Source: an uncultured bacterium
GTDB taxonomy: Bacteria; Bacillota; Clostridia; Oscillospirales; Oscillospiraceae
Reading direction: 5' to 3'
Length of the DNA stretch: 31,744 bases
Assembly: GCA_905214155.1 (NCBI GenBank)
Contig: CAJMLC010000003.1
Location: 1 to 31,744 of the forward strand
Position numbers and translations under genes: made by a program. The notes below the pieces were generated by a model. That model ran no database searches and was not told where the DNA came from. It was given only the letters and a program-made list of their open reading frames with translations. Below are positions 15,850 to 23,363 of the stretch, in pieces (position 1 is the stretch's first letter; the number at the start of each line of letters is the position of its first letter).

Positions 15850-16692
15850 TCACCGTCCGTTCTCTGCTTCCGGTCTCAAGGGGCCGTAATAATAGCTGGC
15901 CGTGGCGCCGCCGTCGACGAGGAACGTCGAGCCGCTGATGAACGCGCCCTTGTCGCTCATGAGCAGCTCCGCGACATTTGCGACCTCGTCCGCTGTGCCA
16001 GGACGACCTGCCGGGCATTTGGCGAACATATTCTTGTAGAAATCCCCGCGCGGGCCGTTGAACTCGTCCAGCGCCAACGGCGTGACGATGATGCCGGGCG
16101 CAATGTCGTTGAGCCGTGCGCCGCGCTTGCCCCACTCCACAGCCTGTGCCATGACGCGCTTCTCGTTGCAGCGCTTCGCCAGCTGGTAAGCGTGCAGCGT
16201 ATCGCGGATATGCTCCGGCTGCAAGAAATCGAGAGAAAGCAGCTCCTCCGTGGGCGTGGTGGCAAGCTGCATATCCTGCTCCGCCGTCAGGGCGGGCATC
16301 CGCCAGCCGGACTGGCTGGAGATGGTCACGCCTACGCCGCCAGGAGCGATGACCTTGCCCACCTCCTCCAGCAGCACTGCTGTGCCGTAGAGATCGACCT
16401 TCAGGATCGCTTCGATCGGGGCCTGGCTGGGAGAAACGCCTGCGGCATTCACCAGCATTTTGATCTCACCGTACTCGAGGCCCTCGGCAATGAGATCCTG
16501 AATGGATTCCCGATTGGACAGATCCATCTCCACAGGAACCACATCAAAACCGGCCTCATTCATGGTCTTTGCAATGGCCTGTGCGTTCTCCAATTTCTTA
16601 TCGCCTACGACGATTTTCATTCCCGTACCCATGCGGCGGGCAATGGCCATGCCAATCTGTCCGGCCCCTGCCAACAGCATCACTTGTTTCAT
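15850..16692 (-). CDS. Short-chain dehydrogenase/reductase
   Basis: 280 residues from ATG 16692, which overlaps the preceding flavodoxin stop by ATGA. The cofactor site is LLAGAGQIGMAIARR (variant of TGxxxGxG), then VNAAGVSPS (NAG motif) near 81-89. The catalytic Tyr169 and Lys173 lie in AYQLAKR, with Ser in ISSQSG near 125-129. The C-terminal GRPGTADEVANVAELLMSD and ISGSTFLVDGGA are standard for NAD(P)-dependent SDRs. Asp31 after the second strand (VVGDKK) favours NAD. The substrate is unknown; coupling to a flavodoxin points to a redox pair. Confidence 0.92.
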   Translation of the reverse strand: MKQVMLLAGAGQIGMAIARRMGTGMKIVVGDKKLENAQAIAKTMNEAGFDVVPVEMDLSNRESIQDLIAEGLEYGEIKMLVNAAGVSPSQAPIEAILKVDLYGTAVLLEEVGKVIAPGGVGVTISSQSGWRMPALTAEQDMQLATTPTEELLSLDFLQPEHIRDTLHAYQLAKRCNEKRVMAQAVEWGKRGARLNDIAPGIIVTPLALDEFNGPRGDFYKNMFAKCPAGRPGTADEVANVAELLMSDKGAFISGSTFLVDGGATASYYYGPLRPEAENGR

Positions 16693-17204
16693 CGTTCTGT
16701 CTCCCTGACCCATTTTTGAATTGCTGCTTTTGCACTTTCCACATCGCTCCCGTGGATGGCAAGGCCGCGGGTAACGACCGCACCAGGCGCGGCCTTCTGA
16801 ATGTCCTGCACGGTATGGGAAAGGCCGCTGCCCTCGTGGGTGCAGAAGGGATGAATCGTCTTGCCGGTGAGATCGTAGTGTTCGAGGAAGGTGTAGACCG
16901 CCATCGGCATGGTGCCCCAATAGTTCGGGTAGCCCAGATAAATTTCGTCATAGGCGTCCAGACCATCGGGCAGACCCAGAACCTCCGGGCGAGCCTTTGC
17001 CTGTAAATCCGCCTTTGCCTCGGCAATGCAGGTGTCGTAGTCCTCGGAATACGGCTGCGCCTGTTCGATTTTGTAAAGCTCGCCGCCGGTCAGCTCGGCC
17101 AATATTCCGGCCGCCTTTTCGGTGTTGCCGACGGCAATGCGGCGATACGCGCCGCCGAAATAATTCTCTCCCGCGCGGGAGTAAAATGCGATCAATGCTG
17201 CCAT
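16689..17204 (-). CDS. Flavodoxin
   Basis: 171 residues from ATG 17204, chosen because AAGGAG lies 8 bases upstream; the longer frame begins with GTG 17222 inside that site. It begins MAALIAFYSRAGENYFGG, a flavodoxin phosphate loop (S-R-x-G-x-x-x) with the long flavodoxin_4-type insert. Y-x-x-I-Y-L-G-Y-P-N-Y-W-G (EIYLGYPNYWGTMPMAVYTF) is the family's 50s/90s loop. It likely carries FMN and passes electrons to the co-translated SDR or others. Confidence 0.9.
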   Translation of the reverse strand: MAALIAFYSRAGENYFGGAYRRIAVGNTEKAAGILAELTGGELYKIEQAQPYSEDYDTCIAEAKADLQAKARPEVLGLPDGLDAYDEIYLGYPNYWGTMPMAVYTFLEHYDLTGKTIHPFCTHEGSGLSHTVQDIQKAAPGAVVTRGLAIHGSDVESAKAAIQKWVRETER

Positions 17205-17307
17205 ATCAAAGCTCCTTTTCACTTCACGTTATGGGCTTATTGTAGCCGGTTCGGCGTCTGCAATCAATTTTGCTTTTGCGGCTTTCAGATAAGAAAAACT
17301 GATAGGA

Positions 17308-17346
17308 AGAGCGGCAGTGCCGTTTGTATGACAACTCTGCCGCTCT
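17308..17346. terminator. Hairpin behind the aldo/keto reductase gene
   Basis: AGAGCGGCAG (17308-17317) pairs perfectly with CTGCCGCTCT (17337-17346) around a 19-base loop. The minus-strand downstream side is only moderately T-rich, so termination is likely but not strong. It lies just behind the reductase stop (17352). Confidence 0.55.
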
Positions 17347-17351
17347 GAACA

Positions 17352-18191
17352 TTACAGGATGGACATAAACCACTCCACGGTTTTCGGATCGTAGTGGGAG
17401 AAGAACAGGCTCTCACCGCCATCAAGGGCTTCGATCGCCGCCATATCCTCTGCCGTCAGCGTGAAGTCAAAGAGGTCAAAGTTCTGCTGCATCCGGTCCT
17501 TGTGCGTAGACTTGGGAATCATCACGACATCGCTCTGGAGCAGGAAGCGCAGGGCGGTCTGTGCAGCGGTTTTGCCATACTTCCCGCCGATCTCCGTCAG
17601 CACAGGGTTGGTGAACATATCCTTGCGCCCTTCTGCAAACGGGCCTCAGGATTCGATCTGGCAGCCATACTTCTTGAGATATTCTTTCGCGACCTTCTGC
17701 TGCTGGAACACATGCGTTTCGATCTGGTTGACGGCCGGCTTGATCTCCGCGAAATGCTGAATGTCCAGATACCGGTCAGGGCCGAAGTTGGAAACGCCGA
17801 TCGCGCGGAGCTTGCCGGCCTTGTAGAGTTCCTCCATCGCGCGATAAGTGCCGTAGTAATCGCCGAACGGCTGATGGATGAGCAGCAGATCCAGATAATC
17901 GGTGCGCAGCTTGCGCATGGACTCCTCGATGGAAGCCTTCGCTTTCTCATAGCCCGCATTTGTGATCCAGACCTTGGTGGTCAGGAAAAACTCCTCACGG
18001 GGCAGGCCGGACTCCGCCAGAGCTTCACCCACACCCTCCTCGTTGTAATACGCCTGCGCCGTATCGATGCTGCGATAGCCGACCTCAATGGCATCCAGCA
18101 CACAGCGCCTGGTATCCTCCGCCGGGGTCTGATACACGCCATAGCCGAGCTTGGGCATCTTGATCCCATTGTTCAAAGTTACATATTCCAT
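17352..18191 (-). pseudogene. Aldo/keto reductase with TGA in place of a conserved Trp
   Basis: ATG 18191 (GGAGG 8 bases upstream) opens a typical 2,5-diketo-gluconate-reductase-like AKR. The catalytic tetrad is visible: Asp43 and Tyr48/49 in DTAQAYYNEEGVGEAL, Lys73 in TTKVW and His106 in LLIHQP. The frame meets TGA at codon 182 (17648-17646) in QIES-TGA-GPFAEGR, where the family has ESWGPFAEG, so TGG has become TGA. The same frame continues through FTNPVLTEIG, PKSTHKDRMQQN to the stop at 17352, a normal total of about 279 codons. Everything else is intact, so this is a fresh single-base lesion or a base-call error. It is divergent from the LysR gene, its likely regulator. Confidence 0.85.
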
Positions 18192-18312
18192 GATACTGCC
18201 TCCAATTTTCTGAAAAGTGGATTTCTTCCTGATGGATAGCAGATCTTCGGCGTTGTACACTATTGATATTGCAATCTGCTTTTCAAAAAATAAAATGTAT
18301 AAGAGGTGCAGC

Positions 18313-19143
18313 ATGGTTGACCTTTATGAACTGAAACAGCTTACAGCCTTCGCCGATCTCGGTACACTGAGTAAGGTCGCCGAAGAATTTCATATCTCCA
18401 CGCCCTCCATCACGCGCGCGATGCAGCATTTGGAGCAGTATTTCGGTGTGCCGCTTTTCACGCGCAGCAAGAACAAAATCGAGCTGAACGAAACAGGGCA
18501 TCTCGCCGTGGAACATGCGCGAAAGCTCCTTGCCGAAGCGGAGCAGGCCGTCTCGCAGGTACGCGCCTTCGACCAGCGGCAGCGGACGATCGTTGTGAGA
18601 TCCTGCGCGCCCGCGCCGCTTTGGGAGCTTTTGAAAGCGCTCAACGCCGCGCAGCCGGAAAAAATGGTTGCCTCCGCCATCTGCCAGAATGATGAGGTTC
18701 TGTGCGCATGGCAGGACGGCTCGTGTGACATTGCCATTCTGCCGTTTCCGCTCGACGGGGCAACGCCGTTTATGCGGGAAAACCTGTTTGTCTGCGTCCC
18801 GAAAGAGCACGAACTCGCCACACACAGATCTCTGACTTTTTCGGACATCAACGGCTTCAATTTTCTGCTGCGCACGGAGCTGGGCTTCTGGGATACCCTC
18901 TGCCGCGAAAAAATGCCCGCCTCCAAATTTCTGGTGCAGACGGACAATGCTGTGTTTGACGAACTGGTTCAGGCGTCCTCGCTGCCGTGCTTTAGCACGG
19001 ATTATGGAAATCTTCAGGACGGCTATCCGGAGCGGATCAATATTCCGTTGACGGACGACGAAGCACATATCACGTTCTACCTTGCAAAGAAGCAGCAAAA
19101 GGCAGAGAAAGGATGTGTCCAGCGCGGGGGCGAGGCTTTCTAA
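18313..19143 (+). CDS. LysR family transcriptional regulator
   Basis: 276 residues from ATG 18313 (AGAGGTG upstream). The N-terminal winged HTH is clear: LKQLTAFADLGTLSKVAEEF, HISTPSITRAMQHLEQYFGVPLFTR (about residues 6-50). A substrate-binding domain follows. It is divergent from the aldo/keto reductase gene with 121 bases between them, the usual arrangement for a LysR activator and its target. An ATTGATATTGCAAT stretch in that gap is a possible binding site. The last residues (about AEKGCVQRGGEAF) are not LysR-like: this DNA encodes an UvrA-like P-loop on the other strand, so the natural C-terminus seems to have been replaced. Confidence 0.88.
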   Translation: MVDLYELKQLTAFADLGTLSKVAEEFHISTPSITRAMQHLEQYFGVPLFTRSKNKIELNETGHLAVEHARKLLAEAEQAVSQVRAFDQRQRTIVVRSCAPAPLWELLKALNAAQPEKMVASAICQNDEVLCAWQDGSCDIAILPFPLDGATPFMRENLFVCVPKEHELATHRSLTFSDINGFNFLLRTELGFWDTLCREKMPASKFLVQTDNAVFDELVQASSLPCFSTDYGNLQDGYPERINIPLTDDEAHITFYLAKKQQKAEKGCVQRGGEAF

Positions 19144-19225
19144 TCCCACCGTGGTCTTGCCGGAGCCGGACAAGCCTGCGATTTCAACGATCTTCCCCAG
19201 CGGAATATCTCCGCTAATTTTTCAA
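19111..19225 (-). pseudogene. Fragment of an UvrA-like ABC ATPase (Walker A region)
   Basis: Read on the minus strand from 19212: GDIPLGKIVEIAG, then LSGSGKTTVGLESLAPAL to about 19111, where recognisable sequence stops. IPLxKxVxxxGxSGSGKS is the UvrA and UvrA-paralogue N-terminal ATPase segment. Upstream, LQLEK lies in another frame next to it, so a further frameshift is present. It overlaps the last 11 codons of the plus-strand LysR gene. No start, zinc finger or signature domain remains. Confidence 0.5.
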
Positions 19226-19256
19226 GCTGTAGATCATCGCTCCACGGATGGACGTT

Positions 19257-20180
19257 TTACCGATCACGTTTTTCGTTCCTCGGTTTTTCAGGATCGCTTT
19301 CGTCTTCAAACTGCCCTTTCAGCAGCTCGGCAAACTCCTCCACATAGCAGCCGGAGTTATCCTTTTCCAGAACGCGCAGTAATTTCGCAGGATCGGTCCT
19401 TCTCCCCGCACCAGAGGAAGCCGCACAATGGCATTTCCCATGGTCGGCAGAGCCGAGGCGCCTTCCCCGGGAAGAAAGCCCTTGCGGGAGAGCACCATCA
19501 GCCGGGCCTCCTCCATGTTTTCCGCATACAGAAATTCTCCCTGAAGCCCAACGATCGTCTGATAGTATTCCTGCTCCGTTTCTCTCTGTGCCGGGGACGC
19601 CACCAGAATGCAGGGGATGTTTTTCAGCTCTGCCGGGGTGATCTGCGAAAGCTGCGCCAGGGGGCTGCGGGCAGAGACCTCCACATAGCTTTCGCAGGTG
19701 GTCAGCAGCAGATTCACATACTCGTCCGAAAAGGCCCGCCGCTGGTCGTTCAAAATCAGGTCTGCCTGTCCTGCTCGCAGCATGGCGTACAGCTCCTCAT
19801 GGTTGCCGGAAATGACCGACACATCCACATCCGGATGCTTCTCCGAAAACAGCTCCAAAGCACGGTGAAATTCGCCGCCGGTATAGCAGCGCAGATACTC
19901 GATCCTGAGGCTGTCCTGATCGCCCTTGGCGATTTTGGCGGCCTCGCTGCACATCCGTCCATAGTCCGCCGTCAGGATCAGGCTTTTCTGATAGATACGC
20001 GCCGGCAGGCGTCAGGGTAAAGCTGCGGTTTTTCCGTTCCAGCAGCCGAAAGCCCAGCTCCCGCTCCAGCGCCTGTACCTGCTGGGAAATGGCAGACTGA
20101 GAAATGAAATTTTCCTCTGCCGCTTCCGAAAAGCTGTTCAGTCGGACAACAGATTGAAAGTATTTGAGCTGTTTCAGCAT
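19257..20180 (-). pseudogene. LysR family regulator with two frameshifts
   Basis: ATG 20180 (GAGGTGGGG upstream) opens MLKQLKYFQSVVRLNSFSEAAE and the complete LysR HTH (ISQSAISQQVQALERELGFRLLERK). After LTPAGAY the frame is lost (near 20003): the continuation YQKSLILTADYGRMCSEAAK is in another frame and needs two added bases (or one removed). That frame carries the full effector domain (LRIEYLRCYTGGEFHRALEL to GNAIVRLPLVRG). Near 19364 a run of four A lacks one base; restoring it gives DNSGCYVEEFAELLKGQFED and a natural stop at 19257. Two independent indels suggest genuine decay or poor sequence quality. Confidence 0.82.
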
Positions 20181-20475
20181 TTTCCGCCCCACCTCGCTGT
20201 AGAATCTATATTTTTAGTATACACAGCGCAGCATCTGCGTCTACTGCCCCCACCCCCTGCGCCCTGCCTCACTGCGTACCTGCATCATAGACGGACGCCA
20301 TGATGGCCCCGCCAGCCACATTGCCCACCACGGGGATAACAGCCGGCCGCTGGCGGCCGCATTTCTGGTTCCGCATCTGAGGGTGCCATTCTTTCTGTCC
20401 ACGCCGCTGATCTGGCACGGCATAGACTGTGCACGTCTCTGAGCTTCAAAATCGGCTCCTTATTTCACCACCGGC
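20181..20475. other. Intergenic stretch with a possible transporter-tail scrap
   Basis: About 300 bases without an intact gene. On the minus strand VIPVVGNVAGGAIMASVYDAG ends at TGA 20276-20278. This faintly resembles the last membrane helix of formate/nitrite transporters (IPVTLGNxxGG), but it is too short to trust. A GC-rich inverted region (GCCGGCCGCTGGCGGCCGC, about 20342-20360) is present. Nothing else is supported. Confidence 0.25.
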
Positions 20476-20513
20476 AAAAAGCAGGACGGCAGCCACTTGG
20501 CTGCCGTCCTGCT
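20476..20513 (-). terminator. Strong terminator of the rpe/LTA-synthase operon
   Basis: A perfect 15-bp stem (20480-20494 with 20499-20513, loop of 4), followed on the minus strand by TTTTTGCC. It begins 4 bases past the LTA-synthase-like stop. Confidence 0.92.
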
Positions 20514-20516
20514 ATC

Positions 20517-22370
20517 TCATTGGATCAAAGGTTCTTCCTTGAGGCGGTAATATTTCCAGTCGACGAGGGTATCGAGGGCGGACTGCTGCGCATCGGTCAG
20601 GGCTGTGCATTCGCTGCCGTCCGCGTTCAGATAGCAGCCGTGCGAGATGACCGGGATCGTCCGGCGGAGGGATTCCAGCGTATCGAAATACGGGTCAAGC
20701 CCGGTCAGGCCGGTGAGCTCGTAGACCGCCGCACCGAGATAATTGCTGCTGACAACGTCCGGAAGCTCGAGCGCGTCAAAGTCGCAGTACGGCGCGTAGG
20801 CTTCGTTGGCCCAGAGCAGATAGGGCGTCTCATAGGTTTCGATGATCTCGTCCGTGGAGCCGGTCAGGCCGGTGGTCAGCCCCAGCTCGCGGTAGACGGC
20901 GTAATCCTGCCCGAGCGTCGGGCGATGGTCGCCATAGAAGACGAGCAGCGTCGGCTCGTCGCGCGTATCGAGATAATCGCAGAGCGCGGTGAGCATGGCC
21001 GTCGAATCGCGGACACCTTCGAGATAGACGGAGAGCGTTTCCATCGAGGTGTCGGAGATCGTGACAGAAAGGGGCGGCTTTTCGGGCTCGAAGCCGTATT
21101 TCGTGTACGGATACGCCTGGTGATTCTGGATCGTGACCGTGTAGGCAAAGAGCGGCTCCGCCGTGCTCAGGCGCGTGTCGAGGTCGGCGGTCAGGTGCGC
21201 GAGGAAGGCCGCATCGGAGATCATGGTGCCCTTTTTGTCGGCATCTGTATATGTCTCATTGAAGATGCGCTCGTCGACGCCGAGGTCGCGGTAGACATTG
21301 TCGCGGTTATAGAACCAGCTGTAGCCGGGGTGCATGAAATAGGTTTTGTAACCGGCGCGCTTGTAGACCTGCGGCAGGGCGTTGACCGCCTTGCGGATGA
21401 CGCGGAACGAGGACGTGTTGCCCGGCGAGACCATGTTGGTCTGGATGCCGGTGAGGACGTCGAACTCGGTGTTGGCCGTGCCCGCGCCGAAGTTGCTGAC
21501 GACGATATGGCCGGATCTGGCGCGGCCGGAGGCAGCCAGCACGTGGAAGCCGTGCGTCGGATTTTCCTCCTGGGTGTAGAGGAAGACGTCCTCGTCGGAG
21601 AGGTCGGTATACGCCTCGCACATGACAAAAATGACATTCGGGCGGACGGCGGGCGTTTCGTAAACTGCGTCGTCCGACGCGGCAAGGGCTTTCATGTCCG
21701 CGCTGCTGTAGCCGTCCGGCTTTTCAACGGAATAAAGATTGTAATTGTGCAGAAAACAATACGGGAAGCCGCAGAGGCGGAAGACCTCGGCGACGTTCGT
21801 CTTGCTCATCTCATTGCCGCGCTTGTTGTAAAAGCCGGTCTTCTGGTAGACATTCGGCACGCTCCAGCAGAAGCCGCCGAGCAGCACGAGTGCGCCCGCC
21901 GCGCGGACATACCAGCGCGGCTTCGGCGCGCGGATGAAATGCGCGAGGACGAAGCAGGCGACGCTGCCCAGCACGATGGCGATCAGAATGGGCCAGTGCA
22001 GGTCGAGCGTATATTCGCTCGCGGCGTTCATCGCCTCACGCAGAAGCTGAAAATCGTCGGGAACGAAGGGGTCATTACGGCAGTCGGTCTTGACCAGATT
22101 GACATAGGACATCAGATTGACGATCAGGCTGCCGAGTCCTGCTGCTGTGAACGGGTTACCCGTTGCACACCAGCAGAGCAGGAGCACAGCGCAGACCGGG
22201 AAACCATTGAGCAGGAACAGCACTTTATCGGCACAGAACATGGCTAACGTCTGGCTGAGCGGGCCGGGCTGAATGGCAATGACGGAGAGCGAGCACAGGA
22301 CGCACGCCGCCGCCAGCACCAAAACGACGCCCCAAGCACGAAGCTCCGGGCGTGTTTTTGTCGAGTTCAT
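20517..22370 (-). CDS. LTA synthase family sulfatase-fold membrane enzyme
   Basis: 617 residues from ATG 22370, which begins 4 bases after the rpe stop and has GGGGTGATC as its site. Five hydrophobic segments lie in the first 210 residues, then an extracellular sulfatase-fold domain: PNVIFVMCEAYTDL (metal Glu), NFGAGTANTEFDVLTG with the catalytic Thr near residue 299, and VFYGDHRPTLG (metal Asp/His). This is the LtaS layout (5 TM plus eLtaS), which moves glycerol phosphate from phosphatidylglycerol to a lipid or glycan. Whether it makes true lipoteichoic acid or modifies another polymer is open. Pairing with rpe looks like simple operon sharing. Confidence 0.88.
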   Translation of the reverse strand: MNSTKTRPELRAWGVVLVLAAACVLCSLSVIAIQPGPLSQTLAMFCADKVLFLLNGFPVCAVLLLCWCATGNPFTAAGLGSLIVNLMSYVNLVKTDCRNDPFVPDDFQLLREAMNAASEYTLDLHWPILIAIVLGSVACFVLAHFIRAPKPRWYVRAAGALVLLGGFCWSVPNVYQKTGFYNKRGNEMSKTNVAEVFRLCGFPYCFLHNYNLYSVEKPDGYSSADMKALAASDDAVYETPAVRPNVIFVMCEAYTDLSDEDVFLYTQEENPTHGFHVLAASGRARSGHIVVSNFGAGTANTEFDVLTGIQTNMVSPGNTSSFRVIRKAVNALPQVYKRAGYKTYFMHPGYSWFYNRDNVYRDLGVDERIFNETYTDADKKGTMISDAAFLAHLTADLDTRLSTAEPLFAYTVTIQNHQAYPYTKYGFEPEKPPLSVTISDTSMETLSVYLEGVRDSTAMLTALCDYLDTRDEPTLLVFYGDHRPTLGQDYAVYRELGLTTGLTGSTDEIIETYETPYLLWANEAYAPYCDFDALELPDVVSSNYLGAAVYELTGLTGLDPYFDTLESLRRTIPVISHGCYLNADGSECTALTDAQQSALDTLVDWKYYRLKEEPLIQ

Positions 22371-22374
22371 ACGA

Positions 22375-23034
22375 TCACCCCTTGACGGAGCGGACAAACG
22401 CGGCTTTGTCCGCAGACTTGAAATAGGCGGAACCCGCGACAAGGACGTTGGCCCCGTGCGCGATGCAGATCTTGGCCGTCTCGGCGTTGACGCCGCCGTC
22501 GACCTCAAGCTCACAGGCGGGGTTCTTCTCATCGATGTAGGCGCGGACAGAGCGCAGCTTCGGCATCATATCGTGCATGAACGACTGGCCGCCGAAGCCG
22601 GGCTCGACCGTCATGACGAGGATCAGACCGCAGAGATCAAGAAACGGGAGGACGGCCTCCGCCGGGGTCTTCGGCTTGATGGAGATCGCGGGCGTGACGC
22701 CGCAGCCCTTGATGATCTCGAGGGCCTTGCGGGTATTTTCTTCGGTGTCGGCCTCGACGTGGACGGTCAGGATGTCGGCGCCGGCCTTGCAGAACTGTTC
22801 GACATAGCGGATGGGCCGGTCGATCATCAGGTGGACGTCGAGCGGAAGCTCCGTCACCTTGCGGATGGCGGCGACAACGGGCTGGCCGATCGTGATGTTG
22901 GGAACAAAAATGCCGTCCATCACGTCTACATGAACATAATCAGCCTTTGCAGGCATCATGGCGCGGATGTCACGCTCAAGATTGCCGAAATCTGCGGAGA
23001 GGATCGACGGGGATACCTTGGTCACCTTGGTCAT
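22375..23034 (-). CDS. rpe: Ribulose-phosphate 3-epimerase
   Basis: 219 residues, normal length. It interconverts ribulose 5-phosphate and xylulose 5-phosphate (pentose phosphate pathway, cytosol). Signatures are SPSILSADFGNL (catalytic Ser, metal region), VHVDVMDGIFVPNITIG with metal His and catalytic Asp, DVHLMI, VMTVEPGFGGQSF and LEVDGGVN (catalytic Asp). ATG 23034 was chosen for AGGAGG 6 bases upstream; an upstream in-frame ATG at 23091 lies in the structured leader. Confidence 0.97.
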   Translation of the reverse strand: MTKVTKVSPSILSADFGNLERDIRAMMPAKADYVHVDVMDGIFVPNITIGQPVVAAIRKVTELPLDVHLMIDRPIRYVEQFCKAGADILTVHVEADTEENTRKALEIIKGCGVTPAISIKPKTPAEAVLPFLDLCGLILVMTVEPGFGGQSFMHDMMPKLRSVRAYIDEKNPACELEVDGGVNAETAKICIAHGANVLVAGSAYFKSADKAAFVRSVKG

Positions 23035-23204
23035 AGGGAACCTCCTGTACGAAAAATGTAGGATCCTGCACAGCGCGCGGGCGCGCAGCATAGATATGAA
23101 TGTGCGGCGCGCGTCCCGGGTAAGGCTCTCAAGACCCGCGCAGGCGGGATGCGCCGCTTGAAATAGGGGCTGCCCACGCGGCAGCCCCGGCGGAATTCGA
23201 TTTC
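23035..23204 (-). promoter_or_regulatory. Long structured 5' leader of rpe
   Basis: From the predicted start near 23204 to the rpe ATG there are about 170 GC-rich bases. Hairpins visible on the minus strand are GGGGCTGCC/GGCAGCCCC (23187-23166) and a GCGCGC-CC-GCGCGC palindrome near 23074-23087 inside a wider CTGC/GCAG pairing. Between them lie GCGGCGC/GCGCCGC arms (about 23158 and 23103) able to pair across the middle. There is no T run, so control, if any, would be at translation or RNA stability. A known riboswitch class is not recognised. Confidence 0.45.
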
Positions 23205-23210
23205 AGCCCT

Positions 23211-23239
23211 ATTATACCGATTACGGCAGCGACTGTCAA
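23211..23239 (-). promoter_or_regulatory. Consensus promoter of rpe
   Basis: On the minus strand, TTGACA (23239-23234), exactly 17 bases, then TATAAT (23216-23211): both hexamers match consensus fully. It faces away from the promoter at 23274. Confidence 0.92.
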
Positions 23240-23273
23240 CGGCGTAAATCGCGAAGACAGCGCGGCACAATGA

Positions 23274-23302
23274 TTGACTTTCCGCCGGGCTTGCGGTACT
23301 AT
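23274..23302 (+). promoter_or_regulatory. Promoter of the XpaC/TelA/TPM operon
   Basis: TTGACT (23274-23279), a 17-base spacer, TACTAT (23297-23302), about 60 bases before the first ATG. The -35 boxes of this and the rpe promoter are 34 bases apart, back to back. Confidence 0.8.
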
Positions 23303-23363
23303 GATATTTGGAAAAATAGAGAGAAATTTTAGCGTCAGTTGACAAGGGAAGGGACACCAAAGC

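Noticed and set aside
17646..17648. Genome-wide reassignment of TGA to Trp
   Set aside because: TGA is the natural stop of several intact genes here (carA, rpe, the flavodoxins at ATGA overlaps) and TGG is used freely, so the two in-frame TGAs are isolated events.
18259..18296. Promoter for the LysR gene (TTGCAA, 16 bases, TAAAAT)
   Set aside because: The -10 would lie so near the ribosome site that the leader is almost nil; left uncalled.
20520..22247. 575-codon open frame antisense to the LTA-synthase-like gene
   Set aside because: Shadow of the real gene; low-complexity Arg/Gly/Val composition and no motif.
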